A DNA stretch of 64,000 bases from Marinobacter mobilis (lineage in GTDB: Bacteria; Pseudomonadota; Gammaproteobacteria; Pseudomonadales; Oleiphilaceae): assembly GCF_900106945.1 (NCBI RefSeq), contig NZ_FNNE01000007.1, positions 212,815-276,814 on the forward strand, read 5' to 3'. Position 1 is the stretch's first letter; every line of letters begins with the position of its first letter. A program made the position numbers and the translations under genes. The notes beneath the pieces were generated by a model that was not told the origin of the DNA, made no database searches, and worked only from the letters and a program-made list of their open reading frames with translations. Of the stretch, positions 1 to 9,407 are shown piece after piece.

Positions 1-191
1 TCCAGCACGTCTAACCGACTTGCGCCGGACAACAGTCGCCCGTAACGATGCTCCGACAGCCACGCCGCCAGGCGCTCAAGATCACTACGGTAGGCGGCCC
101 GGGTATTTTCGCCAAGCCCGTCTTCCAGCCAGAGCGCATCACAGAAGCGACCAATCAGTTCGGCGTTTTCCGCCTCCAATGCAGCTTGCAC
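1..191 (-). CDS. xerD: Tyrosine recombinase XerD, N-terminal part (cut by window edge)
   Basis: The minus strand reads into the SAM-like N-terminal domain of XerD: residues such as RFCDALWLEDGLGENT followed by AYRSDLERLAAWL match the start of this chromosome-dimer-resolving recombinase (known family role with XerC at dif). Only about 63 codons are inside the window, so the catalytic domain is not visible. The start is uncertain: an in-frame stop lies upstream near 241, GTG at 191 is used here, and TTG at 179 is an alternative. It lies downstream of rplS in the same direction, separated by a terminator. Confidence 0.75.
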   Translation of the reverse strand, partial: MQAALEAENAELIGRFCDALWLEDGLGENTRAAYRSDLERLAAWLSEHRYGRLLSGASRLDVL

Positions 192-320
192 AGCTCCCCC
201 GATACCTTCACGACAGCCCACAAACTGCCACCATACTGACTAAGCGCACCTCTGCCAATCGCCCGCGACGGCAAAACGCAAACACCGGCTCAACCCAACC
301 CAGAAGCAATTCACGGACAC

Positions 321-352
321 AAAAAAAGGCAGCCATTGGCTGCCTCTTTTTT
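321..352 (-). terminator. Rho-independent terminator after rplS (bidirectional shape)
   Basis: A GC-rich hairpin (GGCAGCC, short loop, GGCTGCC) is flanked by a run of seven A on the left and a T-rich tract on the right. Read on the minus strand it ends in a T-run just downstream of rplS, so it should end the rpsP-rimM-trmD-rplS transcript before xerD. Confidence 0.8.
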
Positions 353-409
353 CTGACCCGAAACCGGGCCAGCCATTCTGCCTGCTGCAGACTCCCCGAG
401 GGAGAGCTA

Positions 410-766
410 TCAGCCCAGCTTCTCTTTGATACGAGCAGCCTTACCAGACAGGTCACGCAGGTAGTACAGCTTGGCCTGGCGAACGTCACCGCGACGCTTG
501 ACGGTGATGCTGTCGATCAGCTTGGAGAAAGTCTGGAAAGTACGCTCAACGCCCACGCCGTAAGAAATCTTACGAACAGTGAAGGAAGAGTTCAGGCCGC
601 GGTTACGCTTACCGATAACCACACCTTCGAACGCCTGCAGACGCTCACGGTTGCCCTCTGTTACACGAACCTGAACAACCACAGTGTCACCCGGCGCAAA
701 GGCAGGGATTTCCTTGGTCATCTGTTCTGCTTCAATCTGACTGATGATGTTGTTCTTGCCGCTCAT
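410..766 (-). CDS. rplS: 50S ribosomal protein L19
   Basis: The 118-residue product is a full-length bacterial L19, close to the 115 residues of the E. coli protein. Family signatures include [16 protein letters not shown] near residue 25 and [16 protein letters not shown] near residue 42. L19 sits at the 30S-50S interface of the ribosome. It is the last gene of the canonical rpsP-rimM-trmD-rplS operon, 37 bp downstream of trmD, and is followed by a strong terminator. Confidence 0.98.
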   Translation of the reverse strand: MSGKNNIISQIEAEQMTKEIPAFAPGDTVVVQVRVTEGNRERLQAFEGVVIGKRNRGLNSSFTVRKISYGVGVERTFQTFSKLIDSITVKRRGDVRQAKLYYLRDLSGKAARIKEKLG

Positions 767-803
767 CGTATGCTCCTGATACCCAATCTCTCAATGCCCT
801 GAT

Positions 804-1550
804 TTATTCAGTGGCACCCGGTTCATTTAAAATTTCATCCAGCAGCTCACGCTCTTCGTCCGTAAACACCCGCTGTTCCAGCAGGTCGGGGCGTCGCTCC
901 CGGGTTCGCCTCAGCGACTGTTTCAGCCGCCAACGCCGGATCTGATCATGGTGACCGCTCAACAGTACATCCGGCACCGCCTGACCTTCGTATACTTCCG
1001 GCCGGGTGTAGTGCGGACAATCCAGCAAACCGTCGGCAAACGAATCCTGCTCTGCCGACTGCGCATGACCCAGCGCTCCGGGGATGAGGCGTGTAACCGC
1101 ATCAATGACAGCCATGGCTGCCAACTCGCCACCGGACAAAACAAAGTCCCCCAGTGACACTTCCCGATCAATTTCCGATGCTATCAGGCGCTCATCGACA
1201 CCCTCATAACGACCGGCAACCAGGATCAGGTTCTCTGTCGCTGCCAGCGACTCGACAACCCCCTGGCTCAATGGTTCTCCCTGCGGCGAGAGATATACAA
1301 CGCAGGCTTTGCCTGGCGCAGCCTCCCGGGCAGCGTGGATGGCATCCCGGAGTGGCTGAATTTTCATCAGCATTCCGGGACCACCGCCATAAGGGCGATC
1401 ATCCACAGTACGGTGACGGTCATGGGTGAAATCCCGAGGATTCCAGCACTGGAACGTCAGCAGCCCATCACGAACCGCCCGACCAGTAACCCCAACATCC
1501 GTTACCGCTGGAAACATTTCCGGAAAAAGACTGACGGCACCAATCCACAC
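804..1550 (-). CDS. trmD: tRNA (guanine-N1)-methyltransferase TrmD
   Basis: This 248-residue SPOUT-class enzyme transfers a methyl group from S-adenosylmethionine to N1 of G37 in tRNAs, which prevents +1 frameshifting (family knowledge). Visible motifs are RPYGGGPGM near residue 52, YLSPQG near 85, [10 protein letters not shown] near 112 and [10 protein letters not shown] near 137, the last two forming the knotted SAM pocket. The length is close to E. coli TrmD (255). It is 3 bp from rimM upstream and 37 bp from rplS downstream, so all are probably co-transcribed. Confidence 0.98.
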   Translation of the reverse strand: MWIGAVSLFPEMFPAVTDVGVTGRAVRDGLLTFQCWNPRDFTHDRHRTVDDRPYGGGPGMLMKIQPLRDAIHAAREAAPGKACVVYLSPQGEPLSQGVVESLAATENLILVAGRYEGVDERLIASEIDREVSLGDFVLSGGELAAMAVIDAVTRLIPGALGHAQSAEQDSFADGLLDCPHYTRPEVYEGQAVPDVLLSGHHDQIRRWRLKQSLRRTRERRPDLLEQRVFTDEERELLDEILNEPGATE

Positions 1551-1553
1551 CCG

Positions 1554-2081
1554 TCAGAACTCCGGATCCCAATCCACCACCAGCTTGCCCGAAGCAAGAT
1601 CGATCTCCCGGACCACCTGATCGGGGAGATAAGGAAGCAAGCGCTCCCTCTGGTCAATGGACTCGGACGACGGCCTAACGACCAGAACATCATTAGAACC
1701 CGTTTCCATCAGGTGATGGACGACTCCCAGACATTCGCCCTGGACCGTCAACACCACCAGTCCTTCCAACTGATGCCAGTAAAATTCACCCGCAGGCAAA
1801 TCCGGCAGATCAGCGGTCGGAACGACAATTTCAGCACCACAGTAGGTACGGGCAACCTCGCGATCGCTCACACCATCAATCTGGACTACGATACCAGCAC
1901 CATGACGCCGGCCCTCGGTCATCTTGACCGGTCGCCGCTTACCATCCTGAACCAGTGTCCAGTTACGGTAACCGAGAATGCCGTCGATAGGATCGGTATA
2001 GGAATACACCTTTACCCATCCTTTCACCCCATACACCGAGGTTATCCGGCCTATCACAGTATCCTGTGAACGCTGTGTCAT
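1554..2081 (-). CDS. rimM: Ribosome maturation factor RimM
   Basis: The 175-residue protein has the two-domain RimM layout: an N-terminal beta-barrel beginning IGRITSVYGVKGWVKVYSYT (residues about 10-29) and a C-terminal PRC-barrel containing FYWHQLEGLVV (about 100-110). RimM assists maturation of the 30S head by binding S19. It is immediately followed by trmD (3 bp gap) in the conserved operon. The C-terminal LLPYLPDQVVREID segment is typical of the family. Confidence 0.97.
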   Translation of the reverse strand: MTQRSQDTVIGRITSVYGVKGWVKVYSYTDPIDGILGYRNWTLVQDGKRRPVKMTEGRRHGAGIVVQIDGVSDREVARTYCGAEIVVPTADLPDLPAGEFYWHQLEGLVVLTVQGECLGVVHHLMETGSNDVLVVRPSSESIDQRERLLPYLPDQVVREIDLASGKLVVDWDPEF

Positions 2082-2109
2082 GCCGTCTTACCCCGGATCA
2101 GAGTCAAAC

Positions 2110-2358
2110 TTACTCTGCGCCCTTCAGCAGCTGAGCAACGCGATCGCTGGCCTGAGCGCCTTGCGCCAGCCAGTGGTTCACGCGATCACGATCAACGCGC
2201 AGACGCTCTTCCTGACCACGGGCAACCGGGTTAAAGAAACCAACACGCTCAATGAAACGACCGTCACGGGAGTTACGGCTGTCAGTGACTGTCAGATGGT
2301 AGAACGGGCGCTTCTTAGAGCCGCCACGAGCCAAACGGATTGTTACCATTTCGACCAA
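2110..2358 (-). CDS. rpsP: 30S ribosomal protein S16
   Basis: The 82-residue product starts [20 protein letters not shown], the family signature of S16, and has the usual length. It is the first gene of the rpsP-rimM-trmD-rplS operon. The 133-bp gap up to ffh (2359-2491) must contain its promoter; a small GCCCC/GGGGC hairpin lies at 2421-2440, but I could not assign a convincing -35/-10 pair. Confidence 0.98.
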   Translation of the reverse strand: MVEMVTIRLARGGSKKRPFYHLTVTDSRNSRDGRFIERVGFFNPVARGQEERLRVDRDRVNHWLAQGAQASDRVAQLLKGAE

Positions 2359-2491
2359 TATCCTGTTCAGTTGTACGAACTTTGTACGATTCGAGCCAGA
2401 ATTCTAGTTTCTGACACGAAGCCCCATACTCGAAAGGGGCGCTATTCTATGCTAAAAAACCGCCAAAGAAAACAGCTAATGCTTACGGCTT

Positions 2492-3871
2492 TTACATACG
2501 ACCAAATGGCGGTGTACCGCCACCGGGCGGCATCATACCACCCATGCCGCGCATCATATTAGCAACAGCGCCTTTCTTGCTGAATTTTTTCATCATTTTC
2601 TGCATCTGCTTGTGCTGCTTGAGCAGACGGTTAACATCCTGGATCTGGGTTCCGGAACCTGTGGCAATACGCCGCTTGCGGGCATTGTTGATGGTATCCG
2701 GGTAACGCCGCTCCTTTGGCGTCATCGAACAGATGATCGCTTCCATCTGCCCGATACTCTTGTCGTTGACCTGCTGCTGCGCCATCTGGGCCATCTGCCC
2801 CATACCCGGCAACTTATCCAGCAGGCCGCCGATACCGCCCATATTCTTCATCTGCTGGATCTGGTCACGAAAGTCCTCAAGATCAAAACTCTTGCCTTTC
2901 TTGATCTTGTTGGTGAGCTTCTCTGCCTTCTTTTGATCAAGCTTGCGCTCCGCTTCCTCTATTAAGGAAAGCACATCCCCCATTCCGAGAATCCGAGAGG
3001 CAACCCGATCCGGGTGAAAGGGCTCCAGCGCGTCGCTTTTCTCACCCACACCGAGGAACTTGATGGGCTTACCAGTGATATGGCGAACAGACAGCGCGGC
3101 ACCGCCACGGGCGTCACCATCCGTCTTGGTCAGCACAACCCCGGTGAGCGGCAGCGCATCATTGAATGCCTTCGCCGTGTTGGCAGCATCCTGACCGGTC
3201 ATGGAATCGACCACAAACAGGGTCTCAATCGGATTGACCGCCTGATGCAGGCGCTTGATCTCACCCATCATCTGCTCATCCACATGCAGACGACCGGCGG
3301 TATCGAGAATCACCACATCAACGTGCTTCTTGCGGGCGGCATCAATTGCGCCTTCCGCAATCACCACCGGATCCTGGTCGGCGCTGCTGGGATGGAATTC
3401 GACACCCACTTCGGCGGCCAGGGTTTCCAGCTGCTTGATCGCAGCCGGGCGATAGACGTCGGCGCTCACCACCAGAACCGATTTCTTTTCCCGCTCCTTG
3501 AGCAGGCGTGCAAGCTTGGCAACCGTGGTTGTCTTACCCGCCCCCTGCAAACCTGCCATCATCACAACGGCCGGCGGCTGGGCAGCCAGGTTCAGGGCCT
3601 CATTACTCTGGCCCATGACCCCTTCCAGCTCCTGCTGCACCACCTTGACGAAAACCTGGCCCGGCGTGAGGCTGCGGCGAACTTCCTGACCGACAGCCCG
3701 CTTACGCACACTCTCGATAAAGGCCTTGACCACAGGCAGAGCCACATCAGCTTCGAGCAGCGCCTTGCGAACTTCCCTCAGGGTATCCTTGATGTTGTCG
3801 TCAGTTAGGCGCGCCTGGCCGGATATCTTGCGCAGACTGCCAGAAAGTCGTTCGGTAAGGTTTTCAAACAT
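2492..3871 (-). CDS. ffh: Signal recognition particle protein Ffh
   Basis: This 459-residue SRP54 homologue binds 4.5S RNA and the signal sequences of nascent membrane proteins, and docks with FtsY. Domains in order: N-terminal helical bundle (about 1-90); GTPase G domain with P-loop GLQGAGKTTT near 107, DTAGRL near 190 and TKTDGDARGG near 248; methionine-rich M domain from about 300, ending in a Met/Gly/Pro-rich tail. The start MFENLTERLSGSLRK is canonical. It is divergent from the YpjD-like gene across 164 bp. Confidence 0.98.
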   Translation of the reverse strand: MFENLTERLSGSLRKISGQARLTDDNIKDTLREVRKALLEADVALPVVKAFIESVRKRAVGQEVRRSLTPGQVFVKVVQQELEGVMGQSNEALNLAAQPPAVVMMAGLQGAGKTTTVAKLARLLKEREKKSVLVVSADVYRPAAIKQLETLAAEVGVEFHPSSADQDPVVIAEGAIDAARKKHVDVVILDTAGRLHVDEQMMGEIKRLHQAVNPIETLFVVDSMTGQDAANTAKAFNDALPLTGVVLTKTDGDARGGAALSVRHITGKPIKFLGVGEKSDALEPFHPDRVASRILGMGDVLSLIEEAERKLDQKKAEKLTNKIKKGKSFDLEDFRDQIQQMKNMGGIGGLLDKLPGMGQMAQMAQQQVNDKSIGQMEAIICSMTPKERRYPDTINNARKRRIATGSGTQIQDVNRLLKQHKQMQKMMKKFSKKGAVANMMRGMGGMMPPGGGTPPFGRM

Positions 3872-4035
3872 AAGCTAATCCGTACCCTTGGAAATTGGGG
3901 GCATGAAAACAGGGAACCGGTTGATTCCGGTTGCACAATCGCGACATTATAACCAGACTATCGCGCTGAAACGACCAACGCGGTCAAATCAATGCATCAC
4001 CACCTTCGGACCGACCAGACAATCTTAAGGACAAC

Positions 4036-4842
4036 ATGGGAACGCTGATTCTCGCGGTAACCTCTCTTTTTCTCTACAGCGTCGGTACCGCCCTGCAGGC
4101 CCTGAGCTTCCGCGGCAAAATTCAGCCCCACGTTGTGGTCACGAATGTACTCGGAGCCCTCGCTCTGATCAGCCATGGCCTGCTGATCGCCGAGTCCACC
4201 CTCAACGAGGACGGGCTTGATGTCGGCTTTTTCCAGAGCGCCGTATTGATCTCCTGGCTGATTGTCGCGCTCCAGCTTGCCTTCAATCTCCGCAAGCCGG
4301 TACAAACGCTGACCCTCGGCACATACCCGCTGGCCGGCCTGACCATCCTGCTGTCCCTGGCGACACCCACACCTTCCCATGTCATTGCCGAGGATAACTA
4401 CGGCGTACTGTCACATATTGTGCTGTCCATTACGGCCTACAGTCTGTTTACCCTGGCAGCCGCTCAGGCAGGCATACTCTATTTCCAGAACCGACAGCTC
4501 AAGCACAACTACAACAGTCTGTTCGTGCGCAACCTGCCGCCATTGCAGACCATGGAATCGGTGCTGTTTGAAATGGTCTGGGCCGGCGTGGTCCTGCTGG
4601 TTCTGGCCATCGTGACCGGCGCGGTCTTTGTCGACGACCTGTTTGCCCAGAAACTGGCCCACAAAACTGTTTTTTCACTGATTTCACTGGCCGTTTTTGT
4701 CGCGCTTCTGGTTGGTCGCTACACCAGGGGCTGGCGTGGAATCACCGCCAGCCGGTGGACCCTCGCGGGCTGCGCCCTGCTTATGCTCGGCTTCTATGGC
4801 AGCAAGTTCGTCGTCGAACTGCTATTCCATCAGGCTGGCTAA
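4036..4842 (+). CDS. YpjD-like inner-membrane cytochrome c assembly family protein
   Basis: The 268-residue protein is built almost wholly of transmembrane helices (about eight) and resembles the CcsA/CcmF/HemX family, in particular E. coli YpjD, which is also encoded next to ffh. Conserved-looking segments include HIVLSITAYSLFTLAAAQAG near residue 133. The start ATG has an AAGGA site six bases upstream. The exact function of YpjD is not established in my knowledge; a role in heme or membrane-protein handling is only a family-level guess. The CorB-like gene follows 78 bp downstream. Confidence 0.85.
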   Translation: MGTLILAVTSLFLYSVGTALQALSFRGKIQPHVVVTNVLGALALISHGLLIAESTLNEDGLDVGFFQSAVLISWLIVALQLAFNLRKPVQTLTLGTYPLAGLTILLSLATPTPSHVIAEDNYGVLSHIVLSITAYSLFTLAAAQAGILYFQNRQLKHNYNSLFVRNLPPLQTMESVLFEMVWAGVVLLVLAIVTGAVFVDDLFAQKLAHKTVFSLISLAVFVALLVGRYTRGWRGITASRWTLAGCALLMLGFYGSKFVVELLFHQAG

Positions 4843-4920
4843 TCACCCGCCCTGGCACTTGACACCCGACTCCTTGCCCCCTATTTTCGCAGCTTATCCG
4901 CAACCAAAGGACACCCCCAC

Positions 4921-6189
4921 TTGAACGAGGCATCGCTTTCAGCGCTGTTTTCAATCCTCGCGGGCCTGATATTACTTTCGGCTTTCTTCTCCAGTTCCGA
5001 AACCGGCATGATGTCCCTCAACCGGTATCGGCTGAAGCATCTGGCAAAAACCGGCCACAAGGGCGCAAAACGGGCAGAACGCCTGCTGCAGCGTACTGAT
5101 CAGCTGATCGGTGTCATCCTGATTGGCAATAATTTCGTCAACATCCTGGCCTCTTCGATCGCCACGGTTATCGCCATTCGAATCTGGGGCGATGCAGGCA
5201 TTGCCATTGCGACACTCCTGCTGACGATCGTTATCCTGATTTTTGCCGAGGTCACCCCCAAGACCCTGGCTGCCCTATTCCCGGAAAAAATCGCCTTCCC
5301 GGCCAGCCACGCCCTCGGCCCACTGCTCAAGGCGCTGTACCCGATGGTCTGGCTGGTCAACCTGTTTACCAGCGCCATCCTCAAACTACTTCGCATTTCC
5401 GCCAAGGATGCCGCCAACGACCACCTCAGCCGGGAAGAACTGCGCACCCTGGTCAATGAAGCCGGAGCGCTGATTCCAGCCAAGCACAAAGACATGCTGG
5501 TGGGCATTCTCGACCTGGAGAACGTCACCGTTAATGACATTTTTGTGCCGCGCAACGAAGTAGTCGGGATCGACCTCGAAGACGACATTGAAACCATCCT
5601 GCGCCAGTTACGCAGCAGCCAGCACACACGCCTGCCGGTCTATTCCGGCGACATCAACAACATTCGGGGAGTCCTGCACCTGCGCAACATCTCCAAGCTG
5701 TTGCTGGAGGAAGATGTCAACAAGGCCATGCTGATGCAACTGAGCCGGGAACCCTACTTCATCCCGGAAAGCACTCCGCTGAATACCCAGCTCATTAACT
5801 TCCAGAAAGCCAAACGGCGCTTCGGCATTGTGGTCGATGAATACGGTGACGTACTTGGGATCGCCACTCTGGAGGACATTCTCGAAGAGATCGTTGGCGA
5901 GTTCACCACCGACTACGCAGCCACCAGCCCGGACATCATCCCCCAGGACGATGGCACCTATATCATCGATGGCACCGCCGCGATCCGCTCCATCAACAAG
6001 ACCTTGTCCTGGAAGCTTCCCCAGGACGGCCCCAAAACCCTTAACGGCCTCATTACCGAGACCCTGGAAACGATTCCCGAAACCAACGTGTGCCTGAAGG
6101 TCAAAGGTCATCGTGTTGAGGTTCTGCAAATCAAGGACAACGTGGTCAAGGCCGCCATTGTCCACCCCCTCAAGCGGCGCGGGCGATAA
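4921..6189 (+). CDS. CorB/HlyC/CorC family membrane protein (DUF21-CBS-CorC_HlyC)
   Basis: The 422-residue protein has an N-terminal DUF21 domain with about four membrane helices (residues 1-190; FFSSSETGMMSLNRYRL near 21), a CBS pair (about 200-330; DIFVPRNEVVGID, FGIVVDEYGDVLGIATLED) and a C-terminal CorC_HlyC domain. The family is linked to magnesium or cobalt export and ion homeostasis. The start is TTG, with AAGGA about nine bases upstream and no better ATG nearby. The same ffh-ypjD-corB order is common in related bacteria, so it may be co-transcribed with the YpjD-like gene. Confidence 0.9.
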   Translation: MNEASLSALFSILAGLILLSAFFSSSETGMMSLNRYRLKHLAKTGHKGAKRAERLLQRTDQLIGVILIGNNFVNILASSIATVIAIRIWGDAGIAIATLLLTIVILIFAEVTPKTLAALFPEKIAFPASHALGPLLKALYPMVWLVNLFTSAILKLLRISAKDAANDHLSREELRTLVNEAGALIPAKHKDMLVGILDLENVTVNDIFVPRNEVVGIDLEDDIETILRQLRSSQHTRLPVYSGDINNIRGVLHLRNISKLLLEEDVNKAMLMQLSREPYFIPESTPLNTQLINFQKAKRRFGIVVDEYGDVLGIATLEDILEEIVGEFTTDYAATSPDIIPQDDGTYIIDGTAAIRSINKTLSWKLPQDGPKTLNGLITETLETIPETNVCLKVKGHRVEVLQIKDNVVKAAIVHPLKRRGR

Positions 6190-6323
6190 CACCGATATAC
6201 GAATCCGTTATAGCCCACACCGCTTTAGGAAGATCATAATTTAACCACTTTCTTGACCTGGCTCACCCCACCCCCAAAACTGATCCTGTGGTTCTTTATA
6301 AAATAACAACAGGAGTAGTTTTC

Positions 6324-6926
6324 ATGAGCCTAGGTCACACACTTGGATTACTTGCCCACCCCGACCAGGAGTGGGAAGCCATTCGCAAGGACTCTGAAAG
6401 CGTTAGCAAACTGTATTTCGGGCATATTTTCTTGCTGGCACTGATACCTGCCGCCGCCGGTTATTACGGCAGCACCCAGGTGGGCTGGCAAATCGGCGAT
6501 GGCCAGATTATCCGACTGACCTCTGGGAGCGCATTGCAGCTATGCGTACTGTTTTACGCTGCAATACTTGCGGGGATCTACATCCTTGGCAGATTCATTG
6601 ACTTCTTCGCGGCAACTTACGAGGTGAAGGAAAACCAGCCTCACGGCGTCACTCTTGCCGCCTATACCGCTACCCCAGTGTTCCTGCTGGGCGTTATCGC
6701 GGCCTACCCGAATATCTGGGTAAACATGGCCGTTGGTTTTGTCGCCATCGCCTACGCAGTCTACCTGCTCTACGAGGGACTGCCGATTCTCATGAAAATT
6801 CCGGAAGACCGGGGGTTCATGTTTGCCTCGTCAGTCCTGACTGTCGGGTTGGTTATGTTTGTTGCGTTGCTGGCTGCCAGTGTTGTGATCTGGAGTCTGG
6901 GCATTGGACCGGTTTATGTGAGCTGA
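6324..6926 (+). CDS. Yip1-family integral membrane protein
   Basis: A 200-residue protein with about five hydrophobic helices, matching bacterial Yip1-domain (PF04893-like) proteins; the N-terminal LLAHPDQEWEAIRKD is typical. The start was placed at ATG 6324 because AGGAG lies eight bases upstream; the frame stays open upstream to GTG 6288. No enzymatic motif is visible and function is unknown. It stands alone between the CorB-like gene and the DUF1631 gene and is followed by a hairpin. Confidence 0.75.
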   Translation: MSLGHTLGLLAHPDQEWEAIRKDSESVSKLYFGHIFLLALIPAAAGYYGSTQVGWQIGDGQIIRLTSGSALQLCVLFYAAILAGIYILGRFIDFFAATYEVKENQPHGVTLAAYTATPVFLLGVIAAYPNIWVNMAVGFVAIAYAVYLLYEGLPILMKIPEDRGFMFASSVLTVGLVMFVALLAASVVIWSLGIGPVYVS

Positions 6927-6962
6927 ACCAACGCCGGACCCGTGATGACTGCATGCCTTAAA

Positions 6963-6982
6963 GGGTCGGCCAGTGCCGACCC
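6963..6982 (+). terminator. Hairpin downstream of the Yip1-family gene, possible weak terminator
   Basis: An 8-bp perfect stem (GGGTCGGC / GCCGACCC) with a CAGT loop lies 36 bp after the stop. Only a short TTTT follows some eight bases later, so it may be a weak or Rho-assisted terminator rather than a strong intrinsic one. Confidence 0.45.
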
Positions 6983-7131
6983 GGTCACGTTTTGAAGAAG
7001 GTATTACTGTAACGGTAAAGTTTCAGTCATTTTACCCAGCGTAAAATTGCGGTAGATTACACACATAACCATAACTTTAGATGAATTAGCTCGGTTACAT
7101 GTATCCGGTTGAGGCGTAACAGGAGTCGGCC

Positions 7132-9357
7132 ATGAATAAGCAGTCCGGCATACATTATCTCCGTGAGCACAGGGATGCCGGTGATAAATTCGCGCTGCCC
7201 GCAGAAATTGTCCGTATTCGCGATACGGTGTCTGCCGGGTTAGGGGATTTATTGCAGGGAGCTTTCGACGCAGTAGACGACTCATTGTTCGAGCTGGCCA
7301 ACAATGCCCGCAGCAACAATGAGCAGAACCGCTACTTCGAAGCTATGCGGGAGATCCGGATTAAGCGCAAAGGCATTGAAAAGCACTTCCAGAGTGCGAT
7401 TGCGCAGCTATTCAATCATCCCCCCAGAAGCAACAGCAGCCAGCACCCGGACCAGGAGGGCCAACAGCCCACCGCCGACAGTCTCGCGCTGGTACAACAC
7501 GATGAACTGGAAGAACAGGTCGCGCTCAATGCGATGGTCAGCAAGTCCCGGGCCCACTTCCAGGGACCGCTGATCCAGCTGCAAACCCGCTTCTCAGCAG
7601 TCTACCCCGGCGCCAGTGAAGATGACCCGGTTAACCCGCTGGCCCCCGAACATTTATGCACCGCCTTTGTCGAAGCAGCCCAGGCCCTCGAAATCCAGAT
7701 CAGGGAACGACTGATCGTCCTGAAGCAGTTTGATCGCTATGTGGTGTCCAATCTGGGCATGCTCCTGGACGAGGCCAACCGTATCCTGATCCAGGCCGGC
7801 GTCATTCCGAACTTCCGCTATCACGGCAAGACGAGCCCTCAGACAGGGACCGACCAGCCTGCACCGTCAGCCGCACCGGAACGCTCGATGTCTGCAGAAG
7901 AACGGGAGGCCGTCAGTCAACAGGATGAAGCCCTGTTTGAGCAGATTCGCCAGCTGCTGAACCAGCAGCGGACCAGTAGCGGACAACCCCCCCGTTCCGC
8001 CGACCCTTCGCTGCATGTCATCGGCGGCAACGAACTGGCGCAAATGCTCAGTGCCCTGCCGCAATCGCCACAAAACTTCCAGTACGGTGACCTGAGCGGC
8101 GGGGAGCCCATGGTCGTCGACCTGCGCCAAGTGGTCGAGAGCCTGCTCAGCCAGACCACCACAGCTGACGGCAAGACACCGGCACTCAACGAAATGGATG
8201 AAGACCTGATCAACCTGGTCTCCATGCTGTTCGAGTTCATCCTGGACGACTATAACCTCTCAGCGCCCATTCAGGTGCTGATCAGCCGCCTCCAGATCCC
8301 TATTCTGAAGGTGGTTATCAAGGACAAGGCATTTTTCAGCAAGGCCGGCCATCCAGCACGACGCCTGCTGAACTCCCTGGCCAGAGCCGGTATTGGCTGG
8401 AGCAAGAGCGACGAGAAAACCCGCGACAAGCTCTATGACCAGATTCACACCATCGTGGCACGGATTCTTGAGGAGTTTGACGGCGACATCGCGCTGTTTG
8501 AACAACTGGGAGATGAGTTTGAACAGTTCCTCGCCCGCGAGAACCGCAAGGCTTCACTGGTGGAGCAGCGCACCCGCGAGGCAGAACGAGGTCGCATCAA
8601 GTCCCAGAAAGCCCAGGAAACCGTCGACGCCCTGCTGCAGAAAAAACTGTTTAAACAGAATATCCCAGAGAGCATTCGCGACATCCTGCTCAATGGCTGG
8701 AGTCGGGTCATGTTCCTGGCTTACCTGCGCAACGACGTCGAGAATCGCTGGAACAACTCGGTGCGGGTGGTCGACGACCTGCTGTGGTGCCTGCACCCTC
8801 ACCTCGACGACACGGAACGTGATCAGTGGGTTCGCGTGGTACCCGGCTTGCTGAAATCCCTCCGCGCCGGGCTGGAGGAAGTGTCCTACAACTCCAGCAG
8901 ACTCGATGAAATGATGGCGGAACTCAAGCACGAGCTGACCGAAGCCTTCCGCGCCCACGCGCTGGCCGAAGCCCAGGAGCCCCTCGACCGCGAGCCGGAG
9001 CCGGAACCCGAAGAGGAAGATCTGCCACAGCATCCGTCAGCCATCGAAAAGCAACAGAAGCTGGAAGACGCGGCGGTGGCTGAATACGTGGCTCAGATCG
9101 ACGCCATCGACATCGGTACCTGGGTGGAATTTGGCCTGGTTAACGGCGCCAGCTTCCGCTGCAAGCTGACAGCCATCATCGACGAAGCCGACTGCTTTGT
9201 GTTCGTAAATCGCATGGGCCTCAAGGTGGTTGAGAAGACCCGCACTGAACTCGCCCACGAAATGCGCCGCGGCCGCCTGACCGTACTTGAGCAAGGCGCC
9301 CTGATCGACAGGGCAATGGATGCCGTCGTTGGTACACTGCGAGGTAAAACAGGGTAA
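7132..9357 (+). CDS. DUF1631 family protein with PilZ-like C-terminal region
   Basis: The 741-residue cytoplasmic protein matches the DUF1631 family, often misnamed thymidine phosphorylase. It is mostly predicted helical, with a low-complexity Gln/Pro/Ser linker (about 245-300) and an acidic stretch (about 620-640; PEPEPEEED). The last 100 residues (IDIGTWVEFGLVNGASFRCK then CFVFVNRMGLKVVEKTR) look like a small beta domain of the PilZ/YcgR type, but the arginine-rich c-di-GMP motif is not obvious. No signal peptide. The start ATG has AGGAG nine bases upstream. A TonB-like gene follows 50 bp downstream. Function unknown. Confidence 0.8.
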   Translation: MNKQSGIHYLREHRDAGDKFALPAEIVRIRDTVSAGLGDLLQGAFDAVDDSLFELANNARSNNEQNRYFEAMREIRIKRKGIEKHFQSAIAQLFNHPPRSNSSQHPDQEGQQPTADSLALVQHDELEEQVALNAMVSKSRAHFQGPLIQLQTRFSAVYPGASEDDPVNPLAPEHLCTAFVEAAQALEIQIRERLIVLKQFDRYVVSNLGMLLDEANRILIQAGVIPNFRYHGKTSPQTGTDQPAPSAAPERSMSAEEREAVSQQDEALFEQIRQLLNQQRTSSGQPPRSADPSLHVIGGNELAQMLSALPQSPQNFQYGDLSGGEPMVVDLRQVVESLLSQTTTADGKTPALNEMDEDLINLVSMLFEFILDDYNLSAPIQVLISRLQIPILKVVIKDKAFFSKAGHPARRLLNSLARAGIGWSKSDEKTRDKLYDQIHTIVARILEEFDGDIALFEQLGDEFEQFLARENRKASLVEQRTREAERGRIKSQKAQETVDALLQKKLFKQNIPESIRDILLNGWSRVMFLAYLRNDVENRWNNSVRVVDDLLWCLHPHLDDTERDQWVRVVPGLLKSLRAGLEEVSYNSSRLDEMMAELKHELTEAFRAHALAEAQEPLDREPEPEPEEEDLPQHPSAIEKQQKLEDAAVAEYVAQIDAIDIGTWVEFGLVNGASFRCKLTAIIDEADCFVFVNRMGLKVVEKTRTELAHEMRRGRLTVLEQGALIDRAMDAVVGTLRGKTG

Positions 9358-9376
9358 TCCCGCCCTGTTTTACCTC
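9341..9376. repeat. Perfect 14-bp inverted repeat across the DUF1631 stop codon
   Basis: GAGGTAAAACAGGG (9341-9354) and its exact reverse complement (9363-9376) flank an 8-nt loop that contains the DUF1631 stop codon. There is no U-run on the plus strand, so it is not a classic terminator; it would form a stable mRNA hairpin just ahead of the next gene. Confidence 0.8.
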
Positions 9377-9407
9377 CGCCCTGCCGTACCGGAGAGCTTT
9401 CCCGCCA

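Noticed and set aside
20..802. 260-codon open frame on the plus strand across the xerD-rplS region
   Set aside because: It is antisense to rplS and xerD and runs through the terminator hairpin.
4408..4429. CTGTCAC and CTGTCCA near each other, resembling a Pho box
   Set aside because: They lie inside the YpjD-like coding sequence and are 15 bp apart, not 11.
7132..9357. Thymidine phosphorylase activity for the DUF1631 protein
   Set aside because: No pyrimidine phosphorylase motif is present; the label is a propagated misannotation of this family.
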